DNA of 39,238 nt from an uncultured Acetatifactor sp. Lineage in GTDB: Bacteria; Bacillota; Clostridia; Lachnospirales; Lachnospiraceae. The position numbers and the translations under genes are program-made. Shown here piece by piece: positions 25,021-31,801 of this stretch. Under the pieces are notes generated by a model. It saw nothing but the letters and a program-made list of their open reading frames with translations. It was not told the DNA's origin and searched no databases. Position 1 is the first letter of the stretch. Each line of letters opens with the position of its first letter. The DNA lies in contig CANQCF010000009.1 in assembly GCA_947589505.1 (NCBI GenBank), positions 1 through 39,238 on the forward strand, given 5' to 3'.

Positions 25021-25863
25021 TTAACCAAGTAAGGAAAGAACACCCTGATTGGACTGGTTAGACTGAGCCAACATGGACTGCCCTGCCTGAGCAAGGATGT
25101 TGTTGTTGGAGTATTTAACCATCTCAGTAGCCATATCTGTATCACGGATAGCAGACTCTGCAGCGGTGGTATTCTCTACTACATTGTCAAGGTTGTTAAT
25201 GGTATGCTCCAAACGATTCTGAACCGCACCAAGAGTAGACCTCTGCTCACTCACTTTCTTAATAGCGTCCTTGATCTTAGTGTTTAATAGACCAGCCTTC
25301 CCTGCGCTTGTCACCGTCATTGAATATTTTAATCCGATCACGGAAATCCTCATGGCTGTGATAGAAAGTTGGATATGCTGCCCACTCTCTGCACCAACCA
25401 TCAAGCTGAAATTAGCCTTCTGCGCACTGCCATTCGGACTAGTTTTAGAACCACTGAGCAGATACTGCTCATTAAAGGTTGTAGTGGAAGCCACGCGATC
25501 AATCTCGCTCATCAGCTGCTGAACCTCGCTGTTGATGTAGCTACGATCGCTAGTAGTTAGGGTGCCATTCTCAGCCTTTACAGCCAGCTCGTTCATTCTC
25601 TGCAGCATATCATGCACTTCGTTCAGGGCACCCTCTGCGGTCTGTACCATGGAGATACCGTCCTGAGCGTTTGCAGATGCCTGGGTCAGACCACGGATCT
25701 GACGTCTCATCTTCTCGGAAATCGAGAGACCAGCTGCGTCATCCGCCGCACGGTTAATCCTATAACCGGAAGACAGTTTCTCGGTGGACTTTGCCTGTGC
25801 AGCAGCAGTTAAGCCGAGCATTCTGTTAGAGTTCATTGCCATTAAATTGTGTTGTACTACCAT
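25021..25863 (-). CDS. fliC: Flagellin
   Basis: A 280-residue flagellin, the subunit of the flagellar filament. The conserved N-terminal D0/D1 region reads VVQHNLMAMNSNRMLGLTAA, EKLSSGYRINRAADDAAGLS and ISEKMRRQIRGLTQAS; the C-terminal D1/D0 reads LGAVQNRLEHTINNLDNVVE, ESAIRDTDMATEMVKYSNNN and ends SNQGVLSLLG. The variable centre is only about 60 residues (roughly 130-190), so this is a short, core-type flagellin. AAGGAGGAAA lies eight bases before the ATG. It has its own sigma-D promoter and terminator. The Ser/Thr residues of the centre (e.g. SGSKTSPNGS) are the natural places for O-linked glycans made by the adjacent locus. Confidence 0.96.
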   Translation of the reverse strand: MVVQHNLMAMNSNRMLGLTAAAQAKSTEKLSSGYRINRAADDAAGLSISEKMRRQIRGLTQASANAQDGISMVQTAEGALNEVHDMLQRMNELAVKAENGTLTTSDRSYINSEVQQLMSEIDRVASTTTFNEQYLLSGSKTSPNGSAQKANFSLMVGAESGQHIQLSITAMRISVIGLKYSMTVTSAGKAGLLNTKIKDAIKKVSEQRSTLGAVQNRLEHTINNLDNVVENTTAAESAIRDTDMATEMVKYSNNNILAQAGQSMLAQSNQSNQGVLSLLG

Positions 25864-26050
25864 AATAATTTCCTCCTTGAATTTAAAGACCTCTTCCCTG
25901 GGGTCAGTTTATTTGGTTTTCTGTCGTTCCAACGGTTCGCACGGGCCATCTTCCCGACAGGGGATGCGGCATACCTTCCGTCATTGTGCGGATGACTTCC
26001 GGCTGTCAACCTAAAAGTTCGGAGCTTTTATTGCTCTTTGCTTTACTTAT
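25864..26050 (-). promoter_or_regulatory. Long GGA-rich fliC leader, probable CsrA target
   Basis: About 185 bases separate the predicted start point from the fliC ATG, long for such a gene. On the minus strand it contains seven GGA triplets, the core of CsrA sites, one of them in the loop of TGAC-AGCCGGAA-GTCA and two inside the ribosome site AAGGAGGAAA. CsrA blocking of flagellin translation with FliW as antagonist is established in Bacillus subtilis, and both genes are present here. Confidence 0.55.
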
Positions 26051-26055
26051 TAGGT

Positions 26056-26082
26056 ATATCGGTATTTTATCATAAAACTTTA
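26056..26082 (-). promoter_or_regulatory. Sigma-D (sigma-28) promoter of fliC
   Basis: On the minus strand TAAA, 16 bases, CCGATAT: an exact match to the flagellar sigma-factor consensus in sequence and spacing. It makes fliC a late, FlgM-controlled gene, independent of the upstream fliS cluster. Confidence 0.9.
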
Positions 26083-26126
26083 GGGCTTTCAATAATATTT
26101 TTAGAACTTTTTCAAAAATATATGTT

Positions 26127-26600
26127 TCAGTTCTTGCTATCCATATATTGGGGTGAACTGAAATTTGCGCCGCTCATATTGCGGTAGTAGTCGTATGCCG
26201 CCTTGGAACTCTGACGACTTTGACGGATACCCGCTTTTGCCTTTGCAAAGTATTCTTCCATCAGCTTTTTATTCCGGGCTTCCTCCGCCTGGATGGCGAT
26301 GCTCATGTCCGTGATCCGGCGGATCTTCTCCTGCAGTTCCCGGATCCGATCCGCATGTATTGCCCGGTTTTCGTTCAGTTCTTCTTTCACCTGAGCGTAC
26401 AGGGTTTCAAATCCCTCGTCCAGCTTTTCCACCCTCTGGATCAGCTCTTCTTTCTCCTCCAAGGCCGCATCAAAACTATCCAAATCCGGGGTCTGCTCCG
26501 TCAGGGCTTTCTCCTGTTTCTGATTATAGGCCTGAATATCCTCCAGGACGGATATCTTTTGATCCAGGCTCTCGGAGAGTAATGTCAAGCTGTTTTCCAA
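26127..26600 (-). CDS. FliT/FlgN-like flagellar chaperone candidate
   Basis: A 157-residue protein following fliS, the usual place of fliT. It is almost wholly helical: ENSLTLLSESLDQKISVLED, then KEELIQRVEKLDEGFETLYA, and a long heptad-rich stretch IRELQEKIRRITDMSIAIQA, ending in a polar tail. The shape and the E-KE-LI-RV pattern resemble the FlgN/FliT chaperone fold, which holds export-bound subunits. I take the TTG at 26600 as start because AGGGAGG lies seven to eight bases before it; an ATG at 26669 would add a Trp/Cys-rich stretch with no site and no family likeness. Assignment rests mainly on place and fold. Confidence 0.7.
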   Translation of the reverse strand: MENSLTLLSESLDQKISVLEDIQAYNQKQEKALTEQTPDLDSFDAALEEKEELIQRVEKLDEGFETLYAQVKEELNENRAIHADRIRELQEKIRRITDMSIAIQAEEARNKKLMEEYFAKAKAGIRQSRQSSKAAYDYYRNMSGANFSSPQYMDSKN

Positions 26601-26688
26601 GTGTTCTTCCTCCCTGTTGCCACAGCAACTATGCCAATACCACCTTGCGGCAATTCGGATAGATTTCATCCGAAATGACGCGCTTTCC

Positions 26689-27063
26689 TTAGGCCTTCGT
26701 CAGACGCATAACTTCCTTCCAGGTATCCCGGACGGAGTGAAGATGCTGATTGACTTCTTTCAGGATTGCAAGATCCTTCTTGACATTGGCCTCCACAAGG
26801 CGATCCGAGAGGTAGACATAAATCCTTTCGAAGTCTTTTGCCACCTCATATTGCATATCCAGAGTCTGACGCAGATAATCAATGATCTTCTGCACTCTGA
26901 CAATATTGTTATGAGCCTTCTGGATATCCTTATTCTCCAATCCTGCCTCCGCCAGATTGCAGAACTTAATCGCCCCCTCGTAGAGCATAAGGGTCAGCTC
27001 TGCGGGGGAGGCGGTCATAATTTTGTTATTGCTGTACTGAGCGTATGCGCTTGGCAATGCCAT
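26689..27063 (-). CDS. fliS: Flagellar export chaperone FliS
   Basis: A 124-residue flagellin chaperone of usual length. Signatures: AYAQYSNNKIMTASPAELTL, MLYEGAIKFCNLAEAGLEN, AHNNIVRVQKIIDYLRQTLD and YVYLSDRLVEANVKKD. It binds the C-terminal helices of flagellin before export and, with FliW, links flagellin level to CsrA. Its ATG lies just three bases after the fliD stop codon; the site GGAGGAAACTAATTT lies inside the end of fliD, so the two are translationally coupled. Confidence 0.95.
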   Translation of the reverse strand: MALPSAYAQYSNNKIMTASPAELTLMLYEGAIKFCNLAEAGLENKDIQKAHNNIVRVQKIIDYLRQTLDMQYEVAKDFERIYVYLSDRLVEANVKKDLAILKEVNQHLHSVRDTWKEVMRLTKA

Positions 27064-27066
27064 AAA

Positions 27067-28569
27067 TTAGTTTCCTCCAAAGAGTCCGGAGAAGGCACTG
27101 GTCTTGCTCTGAAGTTTTGCCATAGCACTCTCCATCTTCGCGAACTTCTTGTACCACTTATCCTCATAGTCGTTGAGTTTCTGTTCCATCTCCGCGATCT
27201 TCGTGGTATAAGCGTCGTAGTCCGACTTCATCTTCTTATCATCATAGAAACTTCCAAAGGAGCGGTAACCGTCCACCGACCTGGACATATCCGACATCTT
27301 ATCATACAGATTCTGGGACAGTTTCGTAAAGAAGCTGATCACCGTATCCGGATCCGAAGAGATCAGGGACTTCAGCTTATCCGCGTTGCCGGAGGTACTC
27401 GCGTCATCCGGATCACCGTCAATGTGGTAAGCGTTCTTCTCGTTGTCCGCGGAGTTAAAATATCCCAGGGTGCCGATACCGAAATCGCTGAGGTACATGG
27501 TCTTTCCGCCGATCTGAATCCCAGCGGCCAGCACCGATTTCATAGCGGAGCTGATATCGTCCAGATTCTCGTCCCGACGGAGAATGGAATCCTTGATCTT
27601 CTTCTCCCACTCCTCGATATCGGAGTCGGTCATGGCTTCCTTCTCCTCGCTGGTGAGGGGTTCATATCCCTTCGCGGAGGCAGCGTTGTACATTTTATCC
27701 ATCTCGTTGATGATCTCGTTGTACTCCTTGAAGAAGTCCTTTACCATGTCGTAGATCCCGTCGGTATCCGTCTGAGTGCTCAGGGTCACAGGACCATCGG
27801 TCTTCTCCTGAGCGGTAATGGTCAGGCCGTTGATCTCAAATACATTGGTGCTGCTCTTGAAACTGGCGCCGTTTAAGAGAATCTCCGCGTCCTGGCCAGC
27901 CACCTTGTGGGAAGATTTTTCATCCAGCCCCAGCTTGGACAGGGCGTTTTTGCCGCCGTCATCCAATGCGGTGATCTGAAAGTCGTTTGCGGCCCCGGAT
28001 TCCTTCGCGCTGACAAAGAGCCTCTGGTTCTTCTCGTCGAAACTGGCGTTCAGTCCGGCCTCTTTTAATTTATTCAGCACGTCGGAGATCGTGGTTTCCC
28101 CAGTGATATCCAGGTCCACAGTCTTCCCGCCGGAAGTGATCTGGATCTTTCCGCCATTTTCCAGTCCCAGATCGCTCATGGTGGACAGCGCGTTAAAGCT
28201 GCCCTTGCCGCCTTCGGCATTCGTGAGCTCGCCGCCGGTGAGATAAGCGGTCTTCGCCATCTCCTTGATCTCCAGCTCCTGCACGCCGTTCACAGCGCCC
28301 TCGCCGGTGATCACGCTGGCCGCGCTGGTGTTGGAGACTTTCGTCACCTTCTTCGCGTAAGCCGTAGTAAAGCGCATATTGCTGAGGTACTTGGACTGCA
28401 GGTTCTTCAGCTTCGTGTTCAGTTCCTTCCAGGCGTCCTGCTTCACGTTCTGCTTCATCTGCTGTTTTTTTACTGTCGTCACCTTCGCCTTTCTTGCTTC
28501 CATCAGCTGGGCGATCAGGCTCTCGGTGTCCATGCCGGACATCAGTCCGGATAATCTTGTTCCTGCCAT
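27067..28569 (-). CDS. fliD: Flagellar filament cap protein FliD
   Basis: A 500-residue hook-associated protein 2, which caps the growing filament and inserts flagellin. The N-terminal domain shows RLSGLMSGMDTESLIAQLME and a coiled region; INGLTITAQEKTDGPVTLST is the typical centre motif, and the C-terminal coiled coil (YTTKIAEMEQKLNDYEDKWY, KFAKMESAMAKLQSK) ends the protein. Length is normal. GGAGG sits seven bases before the ATG. A 166-bp gap separates it from flaG; I found no clear terminator or sigma-D promoter in it. Confidence 0.95.
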   Translation of the reverse strand: MAGTRLSGLMSGMDTESLIAQLMEARKAKVTTVKKQQMKQNVKQDAWKELNTKLKNLQSKYLSNMRFTTAYAKKVTKVSNTSAASVITGEGAVNGVQELEIKEMAKTAYLTGGELTNAEGGKGSFNALSTMSDLGLENGGKIQITSGGKTVDLDITGETTISDVLNKLKEAGLNASFDEKNQRLFVSAKESGAANDFQITALDDGGKNALSKLGLDEKSSHKVAGQDAEILLNGASFKSSTNVFEINGLTITAQEKTDGPVTLSTQTDTDGIYDMVKDFFKEYNEIINEMDKMYNAASAKGYEPLTSEEKEAMTDSDIEEWEKKIKDSILRRDENLDDISSAMKSVLAAGIQIGGKTMYLSDFGIGTLGYFNSADNEKNAYHIDGDPDDASTSGNADKLKSLISSDPDTVISFFTKLSQNLYDKMSDMSRSVDGYRSFGSFYDDKKMKSDYDAYTTKIAEMEQKLNDYEDKWYKKFAKMESAMAKLQSKTSAFSGLFGGN

Positions 28570-28735
28570 ATTCAGCCTCCATACTTTTCCGGGAGAAATC
28601 CGTTTCTCTCTTTTTTGTTTTTATTTGTTTCCGCCGCAGTGGGCCACAACAGTACCTACCCGTTTTACTGCATACCACGCCTGTATATCGCCTTACGGAC
28701 AAGCCAAACGCTTATTGCAGCCAACCTTCCCTGCG

Positions 28736-29170
28736 TCAGCGTTTCTCGTCCACCAGAATTCCGGCCATCTCCCAGACCTTGGCGATCATATCCAGGGTCT
28801 TCTCCGGGGGAAGTTCCTTGATCACTTCTTTCGTCTTCTTGTCTATCAGCTTGATGGTCACGCGGTGAGTCCCCTCATGTACGCCGAAGACTGCCTCGGA
28901 GTTGGGCAGATTCTTCTTCATCTGCTCCAGGGCCTTCTTGATCTGTTCGGTCTCATTCTGGAAGGCCTTCTGACGATCCTCTTGGTTCTGAGATTCGTTC
29001 TTGGGTTTCGCGTTCTCCACGACGCCGGTGGTCTGATCCACATTCTCCGCCGCCTGGGTTGCAGTGGACGAGTCCGGAGACATCTTCTCAGCTGCCTCCA
29101 CGGGCTTCACCGGTGGAACATAAGCCTGCGCCTGTACGCTCATTACGCTGGAAATTGGTTCCATAGTCAT
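28736..29170 (-). CDS. flaG: FlaG family protein
   Basis: A 144-residue FlaG protein. The N-terminal half is low-complexity and polar; the conserved part is the C-terminal end: AVFGVHEGTHRVTIKLIDKK, TKEVIKELPPEKTLDMIAKV, WEMAGILVDEKR. FlaG proteins affect filament length in some bacteria. The start is set at the ATG at 29170 (MTMEPISS), since GGAGG lies eight bases before it; an ATG five codons earlier lacks a site. A perfect hairpin with GGA in the loop stands 23 bases upstream of the start, a probable CsrA site. Confidence 0.9.
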   Translation of the reverse strand: MTMEPISSVMSVQAQAYVPPVKPVEAAEKMSPDSSTATQAAENVDQTTGVVENAKPKNESQNQEDRQKAFQNETEQIKKALEQMKKNLPNSEAVFGVHEGTHRVTIKLIDKKTKEVIKELPPEKTLDMIAKVWEMAGILVDEKR

Positions 29171-29192
29171 TTTTGTCACCTCCATGTGCCAG

Positions 29193-29216
29193 GAGCGGAA
29201 CTCTCCTTTTCCGCTC
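29193..29216 (-). promoter_or_regulatory. Hairpin with GGA loop in the flaG leader (CsrA site candidate)
   Basis: On the minus strand GAGCGGAA, loop AAGGAGAG, TTCCGCTC: a perfect 8-bp stem presenting GGA in an 8-base loop. CsrA prefers exactly such loops. It lies just upstream of the flaG ribosome site, in a transcript that likely continues from csrA or starts in the 153-bp gap. No T tract follows, so it is not a terminator. Confidence 0.6.
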
Positions 29217-29323
29217 TCACCTCTAAGTTAAAAGCGCAAAATGGATAAAAAGCGCCTATCTAACCCTATTATCGTATATTTTTTCCAAAAAGTGAATAGG
29301 AAAGTGAAAAAAAATTAAAAATT

Positions 29324-29542
29324 TTACCCCAGCAGTTCCTTCAGGGCGTCCATGCCCGACGCATCCGCGGCCGCCTTGTTCGCCTCCTGGATCTGCAGGT
29401 AGACTTCTTTCCGGTACACCGGCACCTCCTTCGGCGCGGTGATGCCGATCTTTACCTGGTCGCCCTTGACTTCCAGGATGGTGATCTCAATGTTGTTGTT
29501 GATGATCAGGGCTTCGTTTTTCTTCCGGGAGAGAGCCAGCAT
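29324..29542 (-). CDS. csrA: Carbon storage regulator CsrA
   Basis: A 72-residue CsrA, an RNA-binding translational regulator. It opens MLALSRKKNEALIINNNIEI, followed by TILEVKGDQVKIGITAPKEV and PVYRKEVYLQIQEANK, with the conserved RNA-contact residues (L4, R6 and the VPVYRKE strand) all present. The ATG at 29542 is preferred: AGGTG lies seven bases upstream, while an upstream GTG overlaps that site. The ATG is one base beyond the fliW stop codon, so fliW and csrA are co-translated. Expected targets are the fliC and perhaps flaG leaders. Confidence 0.96.
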   Translation of the reverse strand: MLALSRKKNEALIINNNIEITILEVKGDQVKIGITAPKEVPVYRKEVYLQIQEANKAAADASGMDALKELLG

Positions 29543-29543
29543 A

Positions 29544-30002
29544 CTACTCACCTGCCTTTCTCGACTTAATGATATCGTAAATAGGGAACTTCACGGGGCA
29601 GTCACGGCCGTCCACAATGATCTGGCAGGCCTTCCGCGTTGCCACGTTGACCACGATGGGGCCCTGCAGGTTCACGGTCATCTTCTTCAGATCCGAGGGG
29701 ACGCTGACTGTGACCAGCACCAGGAGATTTTCATCGTTCAGCTCTCCCAGGCCTTCCAGCAGTTCCTCGTCCACTTCGGGGGAATAGTCCTCCTTTACCA
29801 GAAGGGGATCCATCACGGGCATGGCAAAATTCGGTTCATCGAGGGACTGCAGGAACCGGATCCCCACGTCGGTCCCTTTTTCCATGTCGTAGAGCAGGGT
29901 AAATTTCTTCAGTTCCGGGAAACCGATGATCCCGTTCTCAAAGGTGATGATCTTTTCTTCCTCAATGTCCACTTCCCCAAATACTCTTGTGTTGATCTTC
30001 AT
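29544..30002 (-). CDS. fliW: Flagellar assembly factor FliW
   Basis: A 152-residue FliW, the protein antagonist of CsrA that also binds free flagellin. Typical features: TRVFGEVDIEEEKIITFENG, IIGFPELKKFTLLYD, FLQSLDEPNFAMPVMDP and the later NLLVLVTVSVPSDLKKMTVN, LQGPIVVNVATRKACQIIVD. Length is as usual. AAAGGAGACAGC precedes the ATG. It follows flgL by 43 bp and is coupled to csrA, completing the FliW-CsrA-flagellin feedback loop. Confidence 0.95.
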   Translation of the reverse strand: MKINTRVFGEVDIEEEKIITFENGIIGFPELKKFTLLYDMEKGTDVGIRFLQSLDEPNFAMPVMDPLLVKEDYSPEVDEELLEGLGELNDENLLVLVTVSVPSDLKKMTVNLQGPIVVNVATRKACQIIVDGRDCPVKFPIYDIIKSRKAGE

Positions 30003-30045
30003 GCTGTCTCCTTTCGCTTTTCCGGTCTCGCCGGTTTCTTCTTTT

Positions 30046-31593
30046 TTAGATATAATTCAGGAGGCTGTTCTGGGACACTTTTCCGGTGGCCATCAGTGCC
30101 GCTTCGTAGGTCAGTTCCGCGCTGCCGAGCTGGATCGCCACCTCCGCCATGTCCGCGTCCTCATTGTTGCTCTTTAAGGTCTCAAAGGTGGTCTTTTGAT
30201 CCTGCATACGGTTCTCGATGAGTTCCAGCTTCTTGGAGCGGTTTCCGCAGTTTGTGAGGCTAAGTGTCACGTCGCTCAGGTAGCCCTGGAAAGTAGTGAT
30301 GCCGCTCTCAAAGAGCTTCTGACTCTTATCTTTTGCCAGGGTCAGGGCCTTATCCACCGCCTGGATCTGATTTTTCAGAGTCGTCTGCTCCGCGCTGCCG
30401 TCTTCCACGGTCTCCAGCGCATCCTCCAGAGTTTCCTTTACTTTTTCCAGGTCCGTCACTTCCTCCAGGGAGGCAAGGAGGTCGTCCGCCGTCCTTCCGA
30501 TGCCATGTTTGAAGCACTCGTCGGCGGTGGAGTTCACCCGAATGGTCTGGTTGAAGCCCACGTCATACTCGATATCCTGGCGTTCTTTTTCGCCTTTTAA
30601 ATAGTCCTCATTATACGTTATGCCGTCCGCCTCGCAATAGAAATAGTGCTCCGGGCGAAGGTCCCCGTCCTGCCAGGAGTCCTTCTGATAGGTCACCCGG
30701 ATCTCTCCCTCGTTGGCAGTGGTACGGACATCATCCTTCACCGCTGCCAGGGCATCATAGCAGTTTTTCCCCAGGAGAATCTCTCCGGTCTCAGGCACAT
30801 AGATGAAAGCATCGTCGTCATTGGCCGCCGCCGTGTAAGGATCGTCATAAGCATGCATCACTTTTGCGCCGTCCAAAGTCTTCCACTCATACTTTGGATC
30901 ATCCCCGTCCTCCACAAGGACCTGATAGCTGATCTGAGGGAGTGTATCTTCGGAGCACTGGTCGTAGGCCAGGCGGATGCGGTGCACATCCACCGCGGAG
31001 ACCTGATCCTCTAAAAGTCCCTGGTTCTCCGAATCCATGTAATTGCTGGCGGTGAGGTCCGTCAGGCCCGCGCTGTTCACGCTGGTCTTAATGTCCATGT
31101 CGTCCGGGGTGATCTGTTCCGTGATGGTATAGGCCGTATCGGAAGCGCCCTGGAAACTCACCGGGGTGTCGGTGCGGTAGCCGGTGAAGACGTATCTCCC
31201 AGCATAGTCGGCGTTGGCGGTGCTGTACACCTCATCGCTGAGGGCCTGCAGCTGCTCCAGAATGATCTGCCTGTCGGTGCTGGTCAGGTCGCCGTTGGCT
31301 CCCTTGGTGCACTGCTCGATCATCTTTGTGATGACTTCGGACTGGCACTTGATGGCGCTCTCCGTCACCTCCAGCCAGCTGTTGGCGTCGGGAATGTTCT
31401 TGGAGTAATACTGGGTCACTTCCGTCACGTTGCTGCGAAGCCGCAGGGCGCGGATGGCCACTACAGGGTCGTCGGAAACCCGGGATACCTTTTTCTCAGT
31501 GGACATCTGTGTGCTCAGCTTATCCTGGTAGATCTTGTTAGTGTTGATGTTGTTTAAGTTGTTGCGCTGCATGATCTTGTTTGTAATTCTCAT
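30046..31593 (-). CDS. flgL: Flagellar hook-associated protein FlgL (hook-filament junction)
   Basis: A 515-residue FlgL. The N-terminal flagellin-like region (MRITNKIMQRNNLNNINTNK, STEKKVSRVSDDPVVAIRAL) and the C-terminal end (DMAEVAIQLGSAELTYEAAL, MATGKVSQNSLLNYI) are typical. Common FlgL proteins have about 300 residues; here an acidic insertion of some 200 residues (about 180-380, e.g. VHRIRLAYDQCSEDTLPQIS and PEHYFYCEADGITYN) enlarges the outer domain, a feature also of other Lachnospiraceae FlgLs as I recall. GAGG lies six bases before the ATG. A structured 160-bp element separates it from flgK2. Confidence 0.93.
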   Translation of the reverse strand: MRITNKIMQRNNLNNINTNKIYQDKLSTQMSTEKKVSRVSDDPVVAIRALRLRSNVTEVTQYYSKNIPDANSWLEVTESAIKCQSEVITKMIEQCTKGANGDLTSTDRQIILEQLQALSDEVYSTANADYAGRYVFTGYRTDTPVSFQGASDTAYTITEQITPDDMDIKTSVNSAGLTDLTASNYMDSENQGLLEDQVSAVDVHRIRLAYDQCSEDTLPQISYQVLVEDGDDPKYEWKTLDGAKVMHAYDDPYTAAANDDDAFIYVPETGEILLGKNCYDALAAVKDDVRTTANEGEIRVTYQKDSWQDGDLRPEHYFYCEADGITYNEDYLKGEKERQDIEYDVGFNQTIRVNSTADECFKHGIGRTADDLLASLEEVTDLEKVKETLEDALETVEDGSAEQTTLKNQIQAVDKALTLAKDKSQKLFESGITTFQGYLSDVTLSLTNCGNRSKKLELIENRMQDQKTTFETLKSNNEDADMAEVAIQLGSAELTYEAALMATGKVSQNSLLNYI

Positions 31594-31640
31594 GTTGCCT
31601 CACATTCTGCCATAAAATGGCTGGTTGAATGATTTACATG

Positions 31641-31799
31641 TAACAGTTCACTCGCGCCATTCGCAAAGCCGCGCTCACGCGCTTTCCGCTGCTTCGCAGC
31701 TCCCTTTGCTCATAGAGTGGCGCTCCCTTCGTCCGCTGTCTCAGGCAGCTTCCCGTGCGAGCACGGAGCTGCCTGAGACAGCGGACGAGTGAACTGTTA
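31641..31799. repeat. Nested palindromic element (cloverleaf-like, possible MITE)
   Basis: A 159-bp unit bounded by 14-bp perfect inverted repeats, TAACAGTTCACTCG (31641-31654) and its complement (31786-31799). Inside are a 22-bp perfect inverted repeat (31729-31750 with 31767-31788, beginning TCGTCCGCTGTCTCAGGCAG) whose loop folds again (CCGTG-CGAG-CACGG), a second arm made of GCGCCA/TGGCGC and GCAAAG/CTTTGC, and a small hairpin GCTGC-TTC-GCAGC. It contains no reading frame and no T tract. It begins directly after the flgK2 stop. The form suggests a miniature non-autonomous element or an mRNA-stabilising structure. Confidence 0.8.
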
Positions 31800-31801
31800 T
31801 A

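Noticed and set aside
26601..26669. ATG-started extension of the FliT-like protein
   Set aside because: The extra 23 residues (Trp/Cys-rich) do not look like this family, and AGGAGG is placed for the TTG at 26600 instead.
26617..27876. A 419-codon plus-strand open frame opposite fliS and fliD
   Set aside because: Antisense shadow; no start site and no family likeness, while the minus strand encodes clear FliS and FliD.
28600..28735. A possible sigma-D promoter before fliD (GGCGATAT near 28690)
   Set aside because: The -10-like box has no TAAA at the required 16-base distance and a mismatch in the first position.
29217..29323. A sigma-D promoter before flaG (ACGATAAT)
   Set aside because: The box is close to consensus but the -35 position reads TCAC instead of TAAA.
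31641..31799. Nested palindrome as a rho-independent terminator
   Set aside because: Neither strand has a T tract after the main stem, and flgL downstream belongs to the same operon.
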